Position numbers and translations under genes: made by a program
Notes under the pieces: generated by a model
Databases searched by the model: none
The model's input: the letters and a program-made list of their open reading frames with translations, nothing else
Told to the model about the DNA's origin: nothing
Source of the DNA: Methanobacteriota archaeon
Lineage (GTDB): Archaea > Thermoplasmatota > Thermoplasmata > RBG-16-68-12 > JAJISG01
NCBI GenBank assembly: GCA_030594205.1
Contig: JAUVFR010000001.1
Location: 1 to 64,000 of the forward strand
Direction of reading: 5' to 3'
DNA: 64,000 bases
Shown here: in pieces, positions 37,810 through 46,920 of the stretch
Position numbering within the stretch: position 1 is the stretch's first letter
Layout: each line of letters starts with the position of its first letter

Positions 37810-39171
37810 GTGAGCTGGATCGAGGACGGGCTGCCCGAGGGGATGGGGAAGCACCTCGGACGGGCCGTCGAGGCCGTCCGTGAGGCGGATCGCGTCCGCA
37901 TTCTCTGTCATTACGATGCCGATGGAACGGCCGCCGCCGCCGTGCTGACCCGGGCCCTCCTGCGGCAGAACCAGGAGGTGCACACCACCCTATCCCACGT
38001 GCTCAATCCGGATCGCCTGGAACGGGCGACCGAGGGCGCGGTGGACCTCCTGCTGGTAGGTGACATGGGGAGCGCCCAGGTGGACCTCTTGGAGGAGGTC
38101 AAGACCCCCGTGGTGGTTCTGGACCACCACCAGCCCCTCCGGGACTCCGAAACGGTCATCCAGCTGAATCCCCACTTCTTCGGCCTCCAAGGGACGCGGG
38201 ATGCGTGTGGGGCGACCATTTCCTTCTTGCTGGCCACGGCCCTGGACGAAGCCAACCTGGACCTGGCGGGAGTCGCCCTCGTGGGATGCATCGGGGACCG
38301 CCAGCACATCGGGGGCTTCAAAGGCATCAACGCCCTCCTCTTCAACCGGGCGATGGAACGAGACATCCTTCGGGCCGAATCCGCGCCCGCCTTGGCGGAC
38401 CTTCCCCTGGCCGAGGCCCTGCACTACTCCGTGGGCCCCTACTTTCGGGGCCTCTCGGGACGCGAGGAGGCAATCCAGGAGTTCATCTCCGAGTTGGGGC
38501 TCGATCCGAGACAGCGCATCCACGACATGGACTCGGCCGGACGGGAGCACCTTCTGTCGGCCCTCAGCCTTCGCTTGATCCAGCAGGAAATCCGTCCGGA
38601 AACGGTTCAGCACCTGGTGGAAAAGAAGTACTGGTATCCGCCCTACGAGGTCTACGTGGACGACCTGGAGTCCCTCGTGAACGCGAGCTCGCGGCAGGGC
38701 GCCGAGTCCTTGGGATTGGCCCTGATCCTAGGGGACTTCCGCGGATGGGAGGAGGCAGGAGGGCTCCGGGAGGAGCATTGGTCCGCCGTGCTCCGTGGGC
38801 TCCACAAGGTCGAGGAGGAGGGGGCCTTTGCGAGGGAGCACACGCAGTTCTTTTACGCGGAGGGGCCCACCCTCGCGGGATCGGTGGCGGGGGTGGCCAT
38901 GCGGTACCTCCTGGATCAAGAGAAACCGACCCTCGGCCTGGCGGTGGTGGACGAAACCACCAAGGTGTCCGCCCGCGGGACCGACTACCTCATTAGCCAG
39001 GGCGTGAACCTGGCAGAGGCCCTCCGAGAAGGCGCCCAGGCCGTCGGTGGCTCGGGCGGGGGTCACAACATCGCCTCCGGCGCCACCATTCCGAAGGGGA
39101 AGGAGGAAGGTTTCCTCGAGGTCGTGGACATGGTGGTCGGCCGCCAGCGGGCGAGCGCGTCAGAGGCTTGA
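37810..39171 (+). CDS. DHH-family RecJ-like phosphoesterase/exonuclease
   Basis: RILCHYDADGTAAAAVLTRAL, LLVGDMGSAQVD, VVLDHHQPL, AVGGSGGGHNIASGATIP. Confidence 0.92.
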   Translation: MSWIEDGLPEGMGKHLGRAVEAVREADRVRILCHYDADGTAAAAVLTRALLRQNQEVHTTLSHVLNPDRLERATEGAVDLLLVGDMGSAQVDLLEEVKTPVVVLDHHQPLRDSETVIQLNPHFFGLQGTRDACGATISFLLATALDEANLDLAGVALVGCIGDRQHIGGFKGINALLFNRAMERDILRAESAPALADLPLAEALHYSVGPYFRGLSGREEAIQEFISELGLDPRQRIHDMDSAGREHLLSALSLRLIQQEIRPETVQHLVEKKYWYPPYEVYVDDLESLVNASSRQGAESLGLALILGDFRGWEEAGGLREEHWSAVLRGLHKVEEEGAFAREHTQFFYAEGPTLAGSVAGVAMRYLLDQEKPTLGLAVVDETTKVSARGTDYLISQGVNLAEALREGAQAVGGSGGGHNIASGATIPKGKEEGFLEVVDMVVGRQRASASEA

Positions 39172-39196
39172 GGGCCGCGTCATCACGTCACGCGCC

Positions 39197-39748
39197 TCAA
39201 TAGTCCTCCAAGAGTCGAAGCCAAGTCTCCCGGTCCAGGTCCCGACGGACCGCCCCGTCCTGGAGAACCTCGAGATTGCGCTCCAGCAGGGCGAGTTCCT
39301 TAGATTCCATCGCCTGCGGATTGATCGGAAGGAGGACGATGGTGGGGTGCGGGTCAACGAGATCGTGGAGGTACTCCACGAACAGAAGGGTCCGCGCGAA
39401 CTCGTTGTGAAACATGAGGTACTCGAGCCCGTCCAGAAGAACCACGCTCGGGCCGTTCTCGTTCAGGAAACCGTCGATGAGGCGGTTGAGACCGGCTAGG
39501 GCGGCGGGATTGTGAACCCCTTCCCCGGGTGTGTGACTCAGCCAAACATGGCGTGCGGGGGCGAGGGCCTCCTCCTTCTTCACCTGGGCGGGAGGACGCC
39601 GGGAAATCAGGAGTCCGGCTCGGTCTTCCTGGAGAAGGAGGGCAAAGAGGCGGTAGCTCAATCCAGGGCGTGCCTCCTCGAGGAGGTAAAGACCCTCCTC
39701 CATCGGCAGGCCGGACCCGACCTTCGGAGTCCTTGGCTCCTCTCCCAT
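39197..39748 (-). CDS. DUF835 domain protein
   Basis: EEGLYLLEEARPGLSYRLFALLLQEDRAGLLISRRPPAQVK...VWLSHTPGEGVHNPAALAGLNRLIDGFLNENGPSVVLLDGLEYLMFHNEF; GGAGG 6 nt before ATG 39748. Confidence 0.85.
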   Translation of the reverse strand: MGEEPRTPKVGSGLPMEEGLYLLEEARPGLSYRLFALLLQEDRAGLLISRRPPAQVKKEEALAPARHVWLSHTPGEGVHNPAALAGLNRLIDGFLNENGPSVVLLDGLEYLMFHNEFARTLLFVEYLHDLVDPHPTIVLLPINPQAMESKELALLERNLEVLQDGAVRRDLDRETWLRLLEDY

Positions 39749-39843
39749 GCTCCTCCAGAGCGGGAATCCGATGCCTGAAATATCAAGTTTGAGGCGCCGA
39801 CCCAGTGAAAGAACGAACCGACGTTCCTCCCCCCCCAAGGGCA

Positions 39844-40299
39844 TCAACGACCTCGGGCGCGCTCGTCGCGCAGGGTCATGCACGTGCTCGTCGCGCGGGC
39901 GATGAGGTGTCCTTCGGCGTCCTCGACATCGCACTCTGTCAATCCGACCGAGCGTCCCGCGTGGACGATCTTGCCCACGGCCTTGAGATGCCCCGTCCAG
40001 AACGGGCGCAGGTAGTTGACCTTCAATTCCAAGGTCGCAAAGCTCTCTCCAGCCTCCAGGGTGCTGGCGTAGGCGAGACCCATGGCCGCATCCGCGATGT
40101 CGCACAGGATGCCGCCGTGGAGGGTGCCCATCGGGTTCGCGTGCTCCTCTGAGGCGTCCAACGACACGACTGCCTGTCCAGCCTCGATAGACACCAAGCG
40201 GAACCCGATCAGCCGGGCGACCGGGGGTTGAGGGAGCTCGCCTTGTATGATCTTGCGACCCATCTCGAGCATCGTTTGGGACTCGTTTCTTCGCGACAT
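39844..40299 (-). CDS. PaaI-type hotdog-fold thioesterase
   Basis: SLDASEEHANPMGTLHGGILCDIADAAMGLAYAST. Confidence 0.88.
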   Translation of the reverse strand: MSRRNESQTMLEMGRKIIQGELPQPPVARLIGFRLVSIEAGQAVVSLDASEEHANPMGTLHGGILCDIADAAMGLAYASTLEAGESFATLELKVNYLRPFWTGHLKAVGKIVHAGRSVGLTECDVEDAEGHLIARATSTCMTLRDERARGR

Positions 40300-40325
40300 C
40301 GGATACCACCCCGATTACGGAGGGG

Positions 40326-41489
40326 TCAGCGGGCCAAGGACGCCTCCAGGCTCTCGATCAAGGGTTTGGCGGGCACATCCTGCAAGGAAATGATCGTGGT
40401 CTTCCCGGTCACGCCTTCCCCGGAGGGCTTGGCGACAACGAATCCCAAGAGGTCCAGGTCCTGCAGGTACTTCCAGAACTGGGTGTGTCTCCGCTTGTTC
40501 GCTCCGTATTCCTCGCACACCACGGCATAGGCCTCTTCCGCCTCCCCCGTGGTGACGTACGCCTTCTTCTCCAGCTTCCGGGCGATGGCCAGGAGGGCCA
40601 TCCTCTTCGGGCGGTCGAGACCCTCGAGGGACTCCCGGCTGAGGAGGGCGTGGGTCACCGCACGGGCCTCCCGGACCTGCTCCGGACGGACCTCGCGTAG
40701 GTTCTCGTCCAGTGCCAGCTCCCCCGCCTTCTGCAGGATCTCGATGGCGTAGCGGGCATCCCCGCCTTCTGCGGCGATGTCGGCGATGAGTTGCACCACG
40801 TCCTCCGGCACCACGTCGGGAAAGAAGGCCGTCTTCACCCGGTCATCGAGGATGTCCACCAACTCCTCCTGGCTGTACTTGCCGAACTCCACCATGTTGC
40901 TCCGGCGAAACGTGCTCAGTGTGGCGGGATCCAGGAACGGTAAGACGTCCCGTTGGGAGATGAGGACGACACTGACGCTCCCCTGGGGGGCCTCGTACTC
41001 CTCGTCGAAGCGGGTAAGGGCATAGATGAGATCCGAGCTCTTTCGAATGAGGACGTCCGCCTCGTCCAAGACGACGATCATGTGGGCGTGGGAGCGCTCC
41101 AGGTGTTTACGTAGGGCACTCAGCTTCTCGGGGATGGAGAACCCTCGGTCGGGGTACCGATCGTCCCACGTCTTGAGGATGGCCAACAGAACCGCGTCGT
41201 CCGTCATGCGTTGGCGGCAGTTGACGAGGACGTGGCGGACCGTCCGGTTCTTTCGCGCCGCTTCCTGCTCGAAGTCCAGGGCGAACCGCGTCGAGAGGTG
41301 GGTCTTCCCCGTCCCCACGTGACCGACTAGGAAGGCGTTCTGGGAGACGCGGGCCTCGAGAAGGGGCCGGAAGAGGGTCTCCAGGGCCTTCCGCTGCTTC
41401 TCCCGATGGGGCATCCGCTTCGGGACGTAATCGAATGAAAGCTTCCGGATGTCCTGGAAGATGGGACGCCCGCTGGCTCGAACCATCAT
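40326..41489 (-). CDS. orc1: Orc1/Cdc6-type replication initiator
   Basis: FLVGHVGTGKTHLSTRFALDF, MIVVLDEADVLIRKSSDLIYALTRFDEE, EILQKAGELA, C-terminal winged helix. Confidence 0.92.
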   Translation of the reverse strand: MMVRASGRPIFQDIRKLSFDYVPKRMPHREKQRKALETLFRPLLEARVSQNAFLVGHVGTGKTHLSTRFALDFEQEAARKNRTVRHVLVNCRQRMTDDAVLLAILKTWDDRYPDRGFSIPEKLSALRKHLERSHAHMIVVLDEADVLIRKSSDLIYALTRFDEEYEAPQGSVSVVLISQRDVLPFLDPATLSTFRRSNMVEFGKYSQEELVDILDDRVKTAFFPDVVPEDVVQLIADIAAEGGDARYAIEILQKAGELALDENLREVRPEQVREARAVTHALLSRESLEGLDRPKRMALLAIARKLEKKAYVTTGEAEEAYAVVCEEYGANKRRHTQFWKYLQDLDLLGFVVAKPSGEGVTGKTTIISLQDVPAKPLIESLEASLAR

Positions 41490-41507
41490 TCGATTAGCCA
41501 GAAGAGC

Positions 41508-41516
41508 CGATAAAAA
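41508..41516 (-). promoter_or_regulatory. TATA box of orc1/cdc6 gene
   Basis: TTTTTATCG on minus strand, about 20-27 bp upstream of ATG 41489; the track's ORF start ATG (41519) abuts the TATA box itself. Confidence 0.6.
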
Positions 41517-41569
41517 CATTGTCCCCCGGAGCCCGCAAAGATACTTCCGGTCATTCGGATAGACCTTTC

Positions 41570-42397
41570 GTGTCCGAAGGGGAACCCCCCCGATCCCGAG
41601 GGGAATCGGCCGAAACCCGTCGCGTGCGCGGGTACACCCGCATGTATTGGGAGAAGGAGGTTCCTGTGCTCAAGACCTTCGGCCTGCGGGACGGACTATC
41701 GGTGGTGGAACTGGGGTCCGGGCCCGGCATCGTGACGGATCTTCTGCTGCGCCTCCTCCCGGAGCTCACAATCACCTCCATCGAACTTCGTGAGGAGGCG
41801 GTTGTCCAGGCCCGGGCGTATCTCCGCGATCGGGGACACGTGGGCGTTCGTGTCGTACGGGCGGACGTCCTCGAAACGAGCCTTCCCGACAACGCGTTCG
41901 ACTTCGCCTACGCGCGCCTCGTCTTTCGCTACCTCCCGGACCCTTTGGGGGCCATCCGGGAGGCCGTTCGCCTTCTCAAGCCCGGAGGGACATTGGTCAT
42001 CTCCGACATCGACCTCGACCTGTGGGGACTTTTCGAGCCTCCGATACCGGAACTGAAGCCCGCCCTCGATGCCTACGGTCGGATGTTGGCCGCGCGACGC
42101 GGAGACGCCCGCATTGGTCGTCGGCTGGTACGGCTCCTCGAGGCGGCGGGCCTAACGCGGACGGGAATCGAGGCCGTCGCGACCACGAGCGCGGACCTCG
42201 CCGAGGGGAGGAGCATGGGGACCTTCCTCGCCCCCATCGGTTTGGGCCGTCTCGAGCGGATGGTCCAAGGCGGCTGGCTGACGGCGCGGGAGAGGGACCA
42301 TGCACGCAACGGATGGAAACGCTTTCTCGCGAGCCCCTCCCCCTTCGTCCTGAAGGTCATGCTTGTGGCCGGCGCGACGAGAGCGAGGGCTGACTGA
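41570..42397 (+). CDS. Class I SAM-dependent methyltransferase
   Basis: VVELGSGPGIVTDLLLRLLPELTITSIELREEAV, FAYARLVFRYLPDPLGAIREAVRLLKPGGTLVISDID; GTG start. Confidence 0.85.
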   Translation: MSEGEPPRSRGESAETRRVRGYTRMYWEKEVPVLKTFGLRDGLSVVELGSGPGIVTDLLLRLLPELTITSIELREEAVVQARAYLRDRGHVGVRVVRADVLETSLPDNAFDFAYARLVFRYLPDPLGAIREAVRLLKPGGTLVISDIDLDLWGLFEPPIPELKPALDAYGRMLAARRGDARIGRRLVRLLEAAGLTRTGIEAVATTSADLAEGRSMGTFLAPIGLGRLERMVQGGWLTARERDHARNGWKRFLASPSPFVLKVMLVAGATRARAD

Positions 42398-42461
42398 TTC
42401 CCTGGACCGGATCCCCCCAGCGGCTCCCGTGAGGGCATCCTTTTGACCTCCGCCTAGTCTG

Positions 42462-42815
42462 ATGAGGGGCATGACGGAGGAGGAGGCCCGGGGTGCCCTT
42501 GTGAAGAACACCCTGGGCCTGGTTCACGCCGAGGATCTCTTGGTGGACGCCGTCCAGGATTTGCTCCGAGAGGAGGTGAAGCGGTACATCCGAGACCGGC
42601 TCGACGAGCGACCCGCCCTGAAACAGGAGCTGAAGCGCGGGGTCGCGGCCCTCATGGAGGCCAAGGTGCGGGAGGCATCGTCCCTCGTTCTCATGGCCAA
42701 GGCGGCCGCGAAGCTCGGAGTCGAGCTCGTCCCGGCTCACCTTCGCGAGGAAGTGGCGAAGGAACTCGTGGACGCCCTTGAGCGGGATATCGCCACGGTT
42801 CTCGAGGGAAAGTAG
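42462..42815 (+). CDS. Hypothetical helical protein
   Basis: 117 aa charged helical ORF, syntenic gap filler upstream of SAP/zinc-ribbon gene. Confidence 0.6.
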   Translation: MRGMTEEEARGALVKNTLGLVHAEDLLVDAVQDLLREEVKRYIRDRLDERPALKQELKRGVAALMEAKVREASSLVLMAKAAAKLGVELVPAHLREEVAKELVDALERDIATVLEGK

Positions 42816-42846
42816 TCCGCGATCGGCCGGCGAACTAACGACGAAA

Positions 42847-42855
42847 CTTTTAAAC
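42847..42855 (+). promoter_or_regulatory. TATA box, leaderless promoter
   Basis: CTTTTAAAC 25 bp upstream of ATG 42880. Confidence 0.6.
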
Positions 42856-42879
42856 GAACTCTCTGGCAAGGCTCGGCGG

Positions 42880-44328
42880 ATGGCTCAGAAGCCGATGCGC
42901 CGCTCGGAGGAGTGGGCTCCTCCGCTTCCCGGAGACGCCCCCTCCGAGGACGATGAAGAGGTCGAGGAGGCCTCGCCCCTCGCGGAGCTGGATGCGTCGG
43001 CTCTCCGGGAGGCGCTCAGCGCCCTCACCGTCCCGGAGCTTCGGTCTCAGGCCAAGGCCTGGGGAGTCAGCCTCCAGGGCAGACGTCGGAAGGCCGACCT
43101 AATCAATCTGCTCGTGGAGGCCAAGGGGGGCGAGGGAAAGCCCGCCCCTTCGGAAGCACCCGCCGAGTTGGTCCTGGAGGACATTCGTCCGAGCTCCGAT
43201 CCGCCGTTCGGCCAGTTGGAGGACCTCTGGATCGAGGCCGCCAACCGTATCGATCGCGGGGACTATCGGTCGGCCATCGCCCTTTCCCGCGACGCCCTGA
43301 ACCTGGTGGGCGAGTGGACCAAGCGATACATGGAAGGGACCTGTGCCCGGGCCCTCCTGGCAGCCCGGAAACTGGCGACGCGTTACGGCAACAACGACTC
43401 GACCCGGGCCTTCCAGGCGACTATCGACGACGCCCAGAAGGCATTTGACGCGGGGAACCTCCTCCGATGCTCTCGGCTGGTGAGGGATCTGCAGCGCCTG
43501 ATCGCCGACCTGCACATGGAGGAGGTGGGCATGATCCGGGACCTCCTCGAGGAGCGGGAGGCGGCGCTCCGAGAACTGGGAGGCCTGCGTATTAACCTGA
43601 GCGAGGCCCAGGAACTCCTGACGAGAGCCGACGAGGTCTCCACGCTAGGGAACCGCGAGAAGGCCATGAAGCTGGTCCATCAGTTCGACGAGACCGTCGA
43701 GAAACTCCGGACCCGGCGGATCGAGGAACTCAAGGATTACCTGACAGTCGTGGAGTCCCGCATCGAGGAGACGGAGGCCCTCGGGCCCTCCCTGACCGGC
43801 CCTCGCAAGCTCGCAAAACAGGCGTGGGCCGCGCTGGAGCGGAACGAACTCGTGCTGTGCGAGGAGATCGCTCGCCGTTGTGAGACGGCCGTGTTGGAAT
43901 CGCAGCGCGGCCACATCGACCGTGCCATGGCCATGCGTCGGGAATACTTCTCCCAGGTCCGGGAACTCGTGGCGCGCCTGAAACCCACCCTGAAGGAGGC
44001 CAACGCCTACGGGATCGATATCGAGGAGCCCAAGGCCCTCCTTCGCGGGGCCCTCGAGCTCTTTCGGCGCAACGAGTACTTGGGCGCTCTCGCGAAGGCG
44101 GAGGCAGCCAAGCGAGCGGTCGACGCCATCCTACCGCGGGTCATCGAGCGGCGGACCGGCCACGGGGTGGAGAAGCCGACGGTCGGCGTCTGCCGCGCCT
44201 GCGGATCCGAGAGGGTCGCCTTCCACGACGACGGGTGGGCGAGCTGCCGGGCCTGTGGTCATCGGTTGCGTTGGCACAAGGAATTCCCGCGTCTCCTCAC
44301 GATGCTTCGGAATCGCCTGAAACGGTGA
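42880..44328 (+). CDS. SAP domain, coiled-coil, C-terminal zinc ribbon protein
   Basis: LSALTVPELRSQAKAWGVSLQGRRRKADLINLLVEA (SAP); coiled coil; CRACGSERVAFHDDGWASCRACGHRL. Confidence 0.85.
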   Translation: MAQKPMRRSEEWAPPLPGDAPSEDDEEVEEASPLAELDASALREALSALTVPELRSQAKAWGVSLQGRRRKADLINLLVEAKGGEGKPAPSEAPAELVLEDIRPSSDPPFGQLEDLWIEAANRIDRGDYRSAIALSRDALNLVGEWTKRYMEGTCARALLAARKLATRYGNNDSTRAFQATIDDAQKAFDAGNLLRCSRLVRDLQRLIADLHMEEVGMIRDLLEEREAALRELGGLRINLSEAQELLTRADEVSTLGNREKAMKLVHQFDETVEKLRTRRIEELKDYLTVVESRIEETEALGPSLTGPRKLAKQAWAALERNELVLCEEIARRCETAVLESQRGHIDRAMAMRREYFSQVRELVARLKPTLKEANAYGIDIEEPKALLRGALELFRRNEYLGALAKAEAAKRAVDAILPRVIERRTGHGVEKPTVGVCRACGSERVAFHDDGWASCRACGHRLRWHKEFPRLLTMLRNRLKR

Positions 44329-44373
44329 TTCGCCAGGTGGAACGCTTTTCTAACGTCGCCCCCTACGTGGCCC

Positions 44374-45312
44374 ATGGAGCCTCCGCTGGACCGGGAGGTC
44401 CAGGACTACGCCCTGGAGGCCAGCGCGAGTTGCCGCGAGCTCGTCGACCAGATGGCGCGGGCGGGAGGATTCACGGCGGTCAAACTGGCCCGGGCCCGGG
44501 ATATCCTCCGGGCCATGATCGAAGACAAGGAGTGCACCACGTTCCTCTCCTTCCCGGCCGCGCTCATGGCCACAGGATGTCGTGGCGTCCTCCGAGACCT
44601 CGTCCGGCGAAAGATGGTAGATGTGGTGGTCACGACCTGCGGCACCCTCGACCACGACTTGGCGCGAACGAGGGGGGCCTACTACCACGGTGCCTTCTCG
44701 ATGGACGACGCCGCGCTTCACGACGCGGGCGTCTTCCGGTTGGGCAACGTCCTCGTGCCTTCCAAGACGTACGGGACCGGGTTGGAACGAACCCTCCGCG
44801 CCTTCTTCCAGGCGTTATGGGAAAAGGGCGAGCGAAAGCTGAGTGGGTGGAAGTTGCTGGAGCTGGCGGGGGATCGGTTGGGCGACGAGTCCTCCCTGCT
44901 CTATTGGTGTGCCCGCCGCGGGATCCCCGTCATCGTGCCCGCCCTGACCGACGGGGCCTTCGGATACCACCTCTGGAGCTTCGGACAGGAGCACCCGGAG
45001 TTCGTGGTGGACCCGATGCAGGACGAGACCCTGTTGTCGGATCGTGTATTCCAATCCAAGCGCACGGGGGCCTTGATCATCGGAGGCGGCGTCTCCAAGC
45101 ACCACGTCCTCTGGTGGAACCAATTCGGTGACGGGTTGGACTACGCCGTCTACCTGACGACGGCCGTAGAGCACGACGGGAGCTTGTCCGGCGCGCGTCT
45201 CCGGGAGGCCGTCTCCTGGGGTAAGGTGGGCGTCGACGCCAAGCGAGTCACCGTCGAAGGCGACGCGAGCCTCTTGCTCCCCCTCCTCCACGCCTCGTTG
45301 GCCGAAGGGTGA
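44374..45312 (+). CDS. dys: Deoxyhypusine synthase
   Basis: VVTTCGTLDHDLAR, GALIIGGGVSKHHVLWWNQFGDGLDYAVYLTTAVEHDGSLSGARLREAVSWGKV. Confidence 0.96.
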   Translation: MEPPLDREVQDYALEASASCRELVDQMARAGGFTAVKLARARDILRAMIEDKECTTFLSFPAALMATGCRGVLRDLVRRKMVDVVVTTCGTLDHDLARTRGAYYHGAFSMDDAALHDAGVFRLGNVLVPSKTYGTGLERTLRAFFQALWEKGERKLSGWKLLELAGDRLGDESSLLYWCARRGIPVIVPALTDGAFGYHLWSFGQEHPEFVVDPMQDETLLSDRVFQSKRTGALIIGGGVSKHHVLWWNQFGDGLDYAVYLTTAVEHDGSLSGARLREAVSWGKVGVDAKRVTVEGDASLLLPLLHASLAEG

Positions 45313-45321
45313 GGCGATTTC

Positions 45322-45843
45322 GTGGAGATGCCCGATTCTCTCCGCACCCTCGTCAATCACTATGGCCGGGTGCCCCACTTCAAGCGGACATGGGAAGCAC
45401 CCGGAGAAAAGGTCCGCGAACTGCAGCGCGTCGAGGGGGGCAACATCGGAGGGGTGGGGCTCATCTGGAACCGAACGGGCCAGGTCCTCCTCCTCCGACA
45501 CGGCCTCGGTTCGGGTTGGGGACGGGAGTGGGTGACCCCGGGAGGCGGAGCCCTTCCCGGAGAGAGCCCGGAGGAGACGTTCCTCCGAGAGGTCGGGGAG
45601 GAAGTCAACCTTCGGGTCCGGATCCTCGACCTGACCCGCACCTTCGACCTCACGGTCACAGACGGGTGCAATGCGGCCCAGGGATTCCTCTTCCAGTTTG
45701 AGGCCGAGGCTCTATCCGAGGAGGCCGTCCCAGGGATGGGTATCGAAGCGGTCCGGTGGTTCGATGCGCTCCCGGGGAGCATGGCCTTCCGCGAGGACTA
45801 CGTAGAGGCTTTCCGCCGGCGCAAGCCCACCTTCGACCCGTGA
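45322..45843 (+). CDS. NUDIX hydrolase
   Basis: WVTPGGGALPGESPEETFLREVGEEVNL Nudix box. Confidence 0.92.
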   Translation: MEMPDSLRTLVNHYGRVPHFKRTWEAPGEKVRELQRVEGGNIGGVGLIWNRTGQVLLLRHGLGSGWGREWVTPGGGALPGESPEETFLREVGEEVNLRVRILDLTRTFDLTVTDGCNAAQGFLFQFEAEALSEEAVPGMGIEAVRWFDALPGSMAFREDYVEAFRRRKPTFDP

Positions 45844-45903
45844 GCCGGTCCGACGCGAAGTCACGTCTTTATCTAACGCCCCCGCTTCCAAGCTCGAACA
45901 ACG

Positions 45904-46902
45904 GTGCCGGAGCTCCGTAAGGACTACGTGACGGATACCTGGGTGGTCTTCGCCCCCGATCGCGCGCAGCGCCCCATCGAAACCCAAGGCACCGTGAGCC
46001 TGGCCACCGCCCCGGAGGAGTGTCCCTTCTGTCCCGGCCACGAGCACATGACGCCCCCCGAAGTCCTCGCATACCCTTCGAATGCGTCTGACGGCTCGGC
46101 GTGGCGCGTTCGGTGCGTCCCGAACCGGTTTCCCGCGCTCACCCCGGACGGCGAAGTGCGAGCCAAAAGCGACGGGCTCTTTCATTCTCTGGAGGGTGTC
46201 GGGGTCCACGAAATCATCGTGGAGACACCCGACCACACCAAGGACTTCTCCGCCCTTGCGAAGGGCCAGATCCAGGAAGTCCTCCGCGCGTACGCGGCCC
46301 GTACGGCGGACTTGGCCCAGGACCCCCGCCTGGCGTACATCCTAATCTTCAAGAATCACGGGGCGGAAGCGGGGGCTTCCCTCTTCCACGCCCACAGTCA
46401 GCTGATCGCCACGCCCATGGTGCCGCGGCGCATCAAGGACGAGCTCCGGGGAGCGGAGGCCTTCCGGGCGGAGAATGGGGCGTGCGCCTACGATAGAATC
46501 CTGCAAGCGGAGTTGGATGCCTCGGCCCGGATCGTCTTGGCCAACGAGGACTTCGTGGTCCTGTGCCCTTTCGCCTCCCGGTTTCCCTTCGAAGTCTGGG
46601 TCCTGCCGCGAACGCACCGGGTCCACTTCGATTCGATCAGCACCCGCGAGAGGCGGGCATTGGCGGGCCTCCTCAAGGACACCCTAGGACGACTGAACAC
46701 CCTCTTCCGGAATCCCGCCTTCAACTGGTACATCCACACGGCGCCCAGCGACGGCGGGGACTACGCCCACTATCACTGGCACCTCGAACTCACCCCGCGG
46801 CTCTCCAAGAGGGCGGGATTCGAGCGGGGGACGGGCTTCTACATCAACTCGGTCCCGCCGGAAGACGCCGCGCATCTTCTACGGCAGGCGGGCGAGGCGT
46901 AG
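45904..46902 (+). CDS. galT: Galactose-1-phosphate uridylyltransferase family (HIT-like)
   Basis: ELRKDYVTDTWVVFAPDRAQRP, CPFCPGHE, HEIIVETPDH, GASLFHAHSQLIATPMVPRRI. Confidence 0.9.
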   Translation: MPELRKDYVTDTWVVFAPDRAQRPIETQGTVSLATAPEECPFCPGHEHMTPPEVLAYPSNASDGSAWRVRCVPNRFPALTPDGEVRAKSDGLFHSLEGVGVHEIIVETPDHTKDFSALAKGQIQEVLRAYAARTADLAQDPRLAYILIFKNHGAEAGASLFHAHSQLIATPMVPRRIKDELRGAEAFRAENGACAYDRILQAELDASARIVLANEDFVVLCPFASRFPFEVWVLPRTHRVHFDSISTRERRALAGLLKDTLGRLNTLFRNPAFNWYIHTAPSDGGDYAHYHWHLELTPRLSKRAGFERGTGFYINSVPPEDAAHLLRQAGEA

Positions 46903-46920
46903 CCACTCCGCGCAACGCGT

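Noticed and set aside
41490-41570. Replication origin next to orc1/cdc6
   Set aside because: No repeated ORB-like motifs or long AT-rich tract could be seen in the short intergenic region; needs GC skew and ORB search.
44374-45312. Possible inactive deoxyhypusine synthase
   Set aside because: Catalytic-lysine context GGGVSKHH and surrounding motifs are intact.
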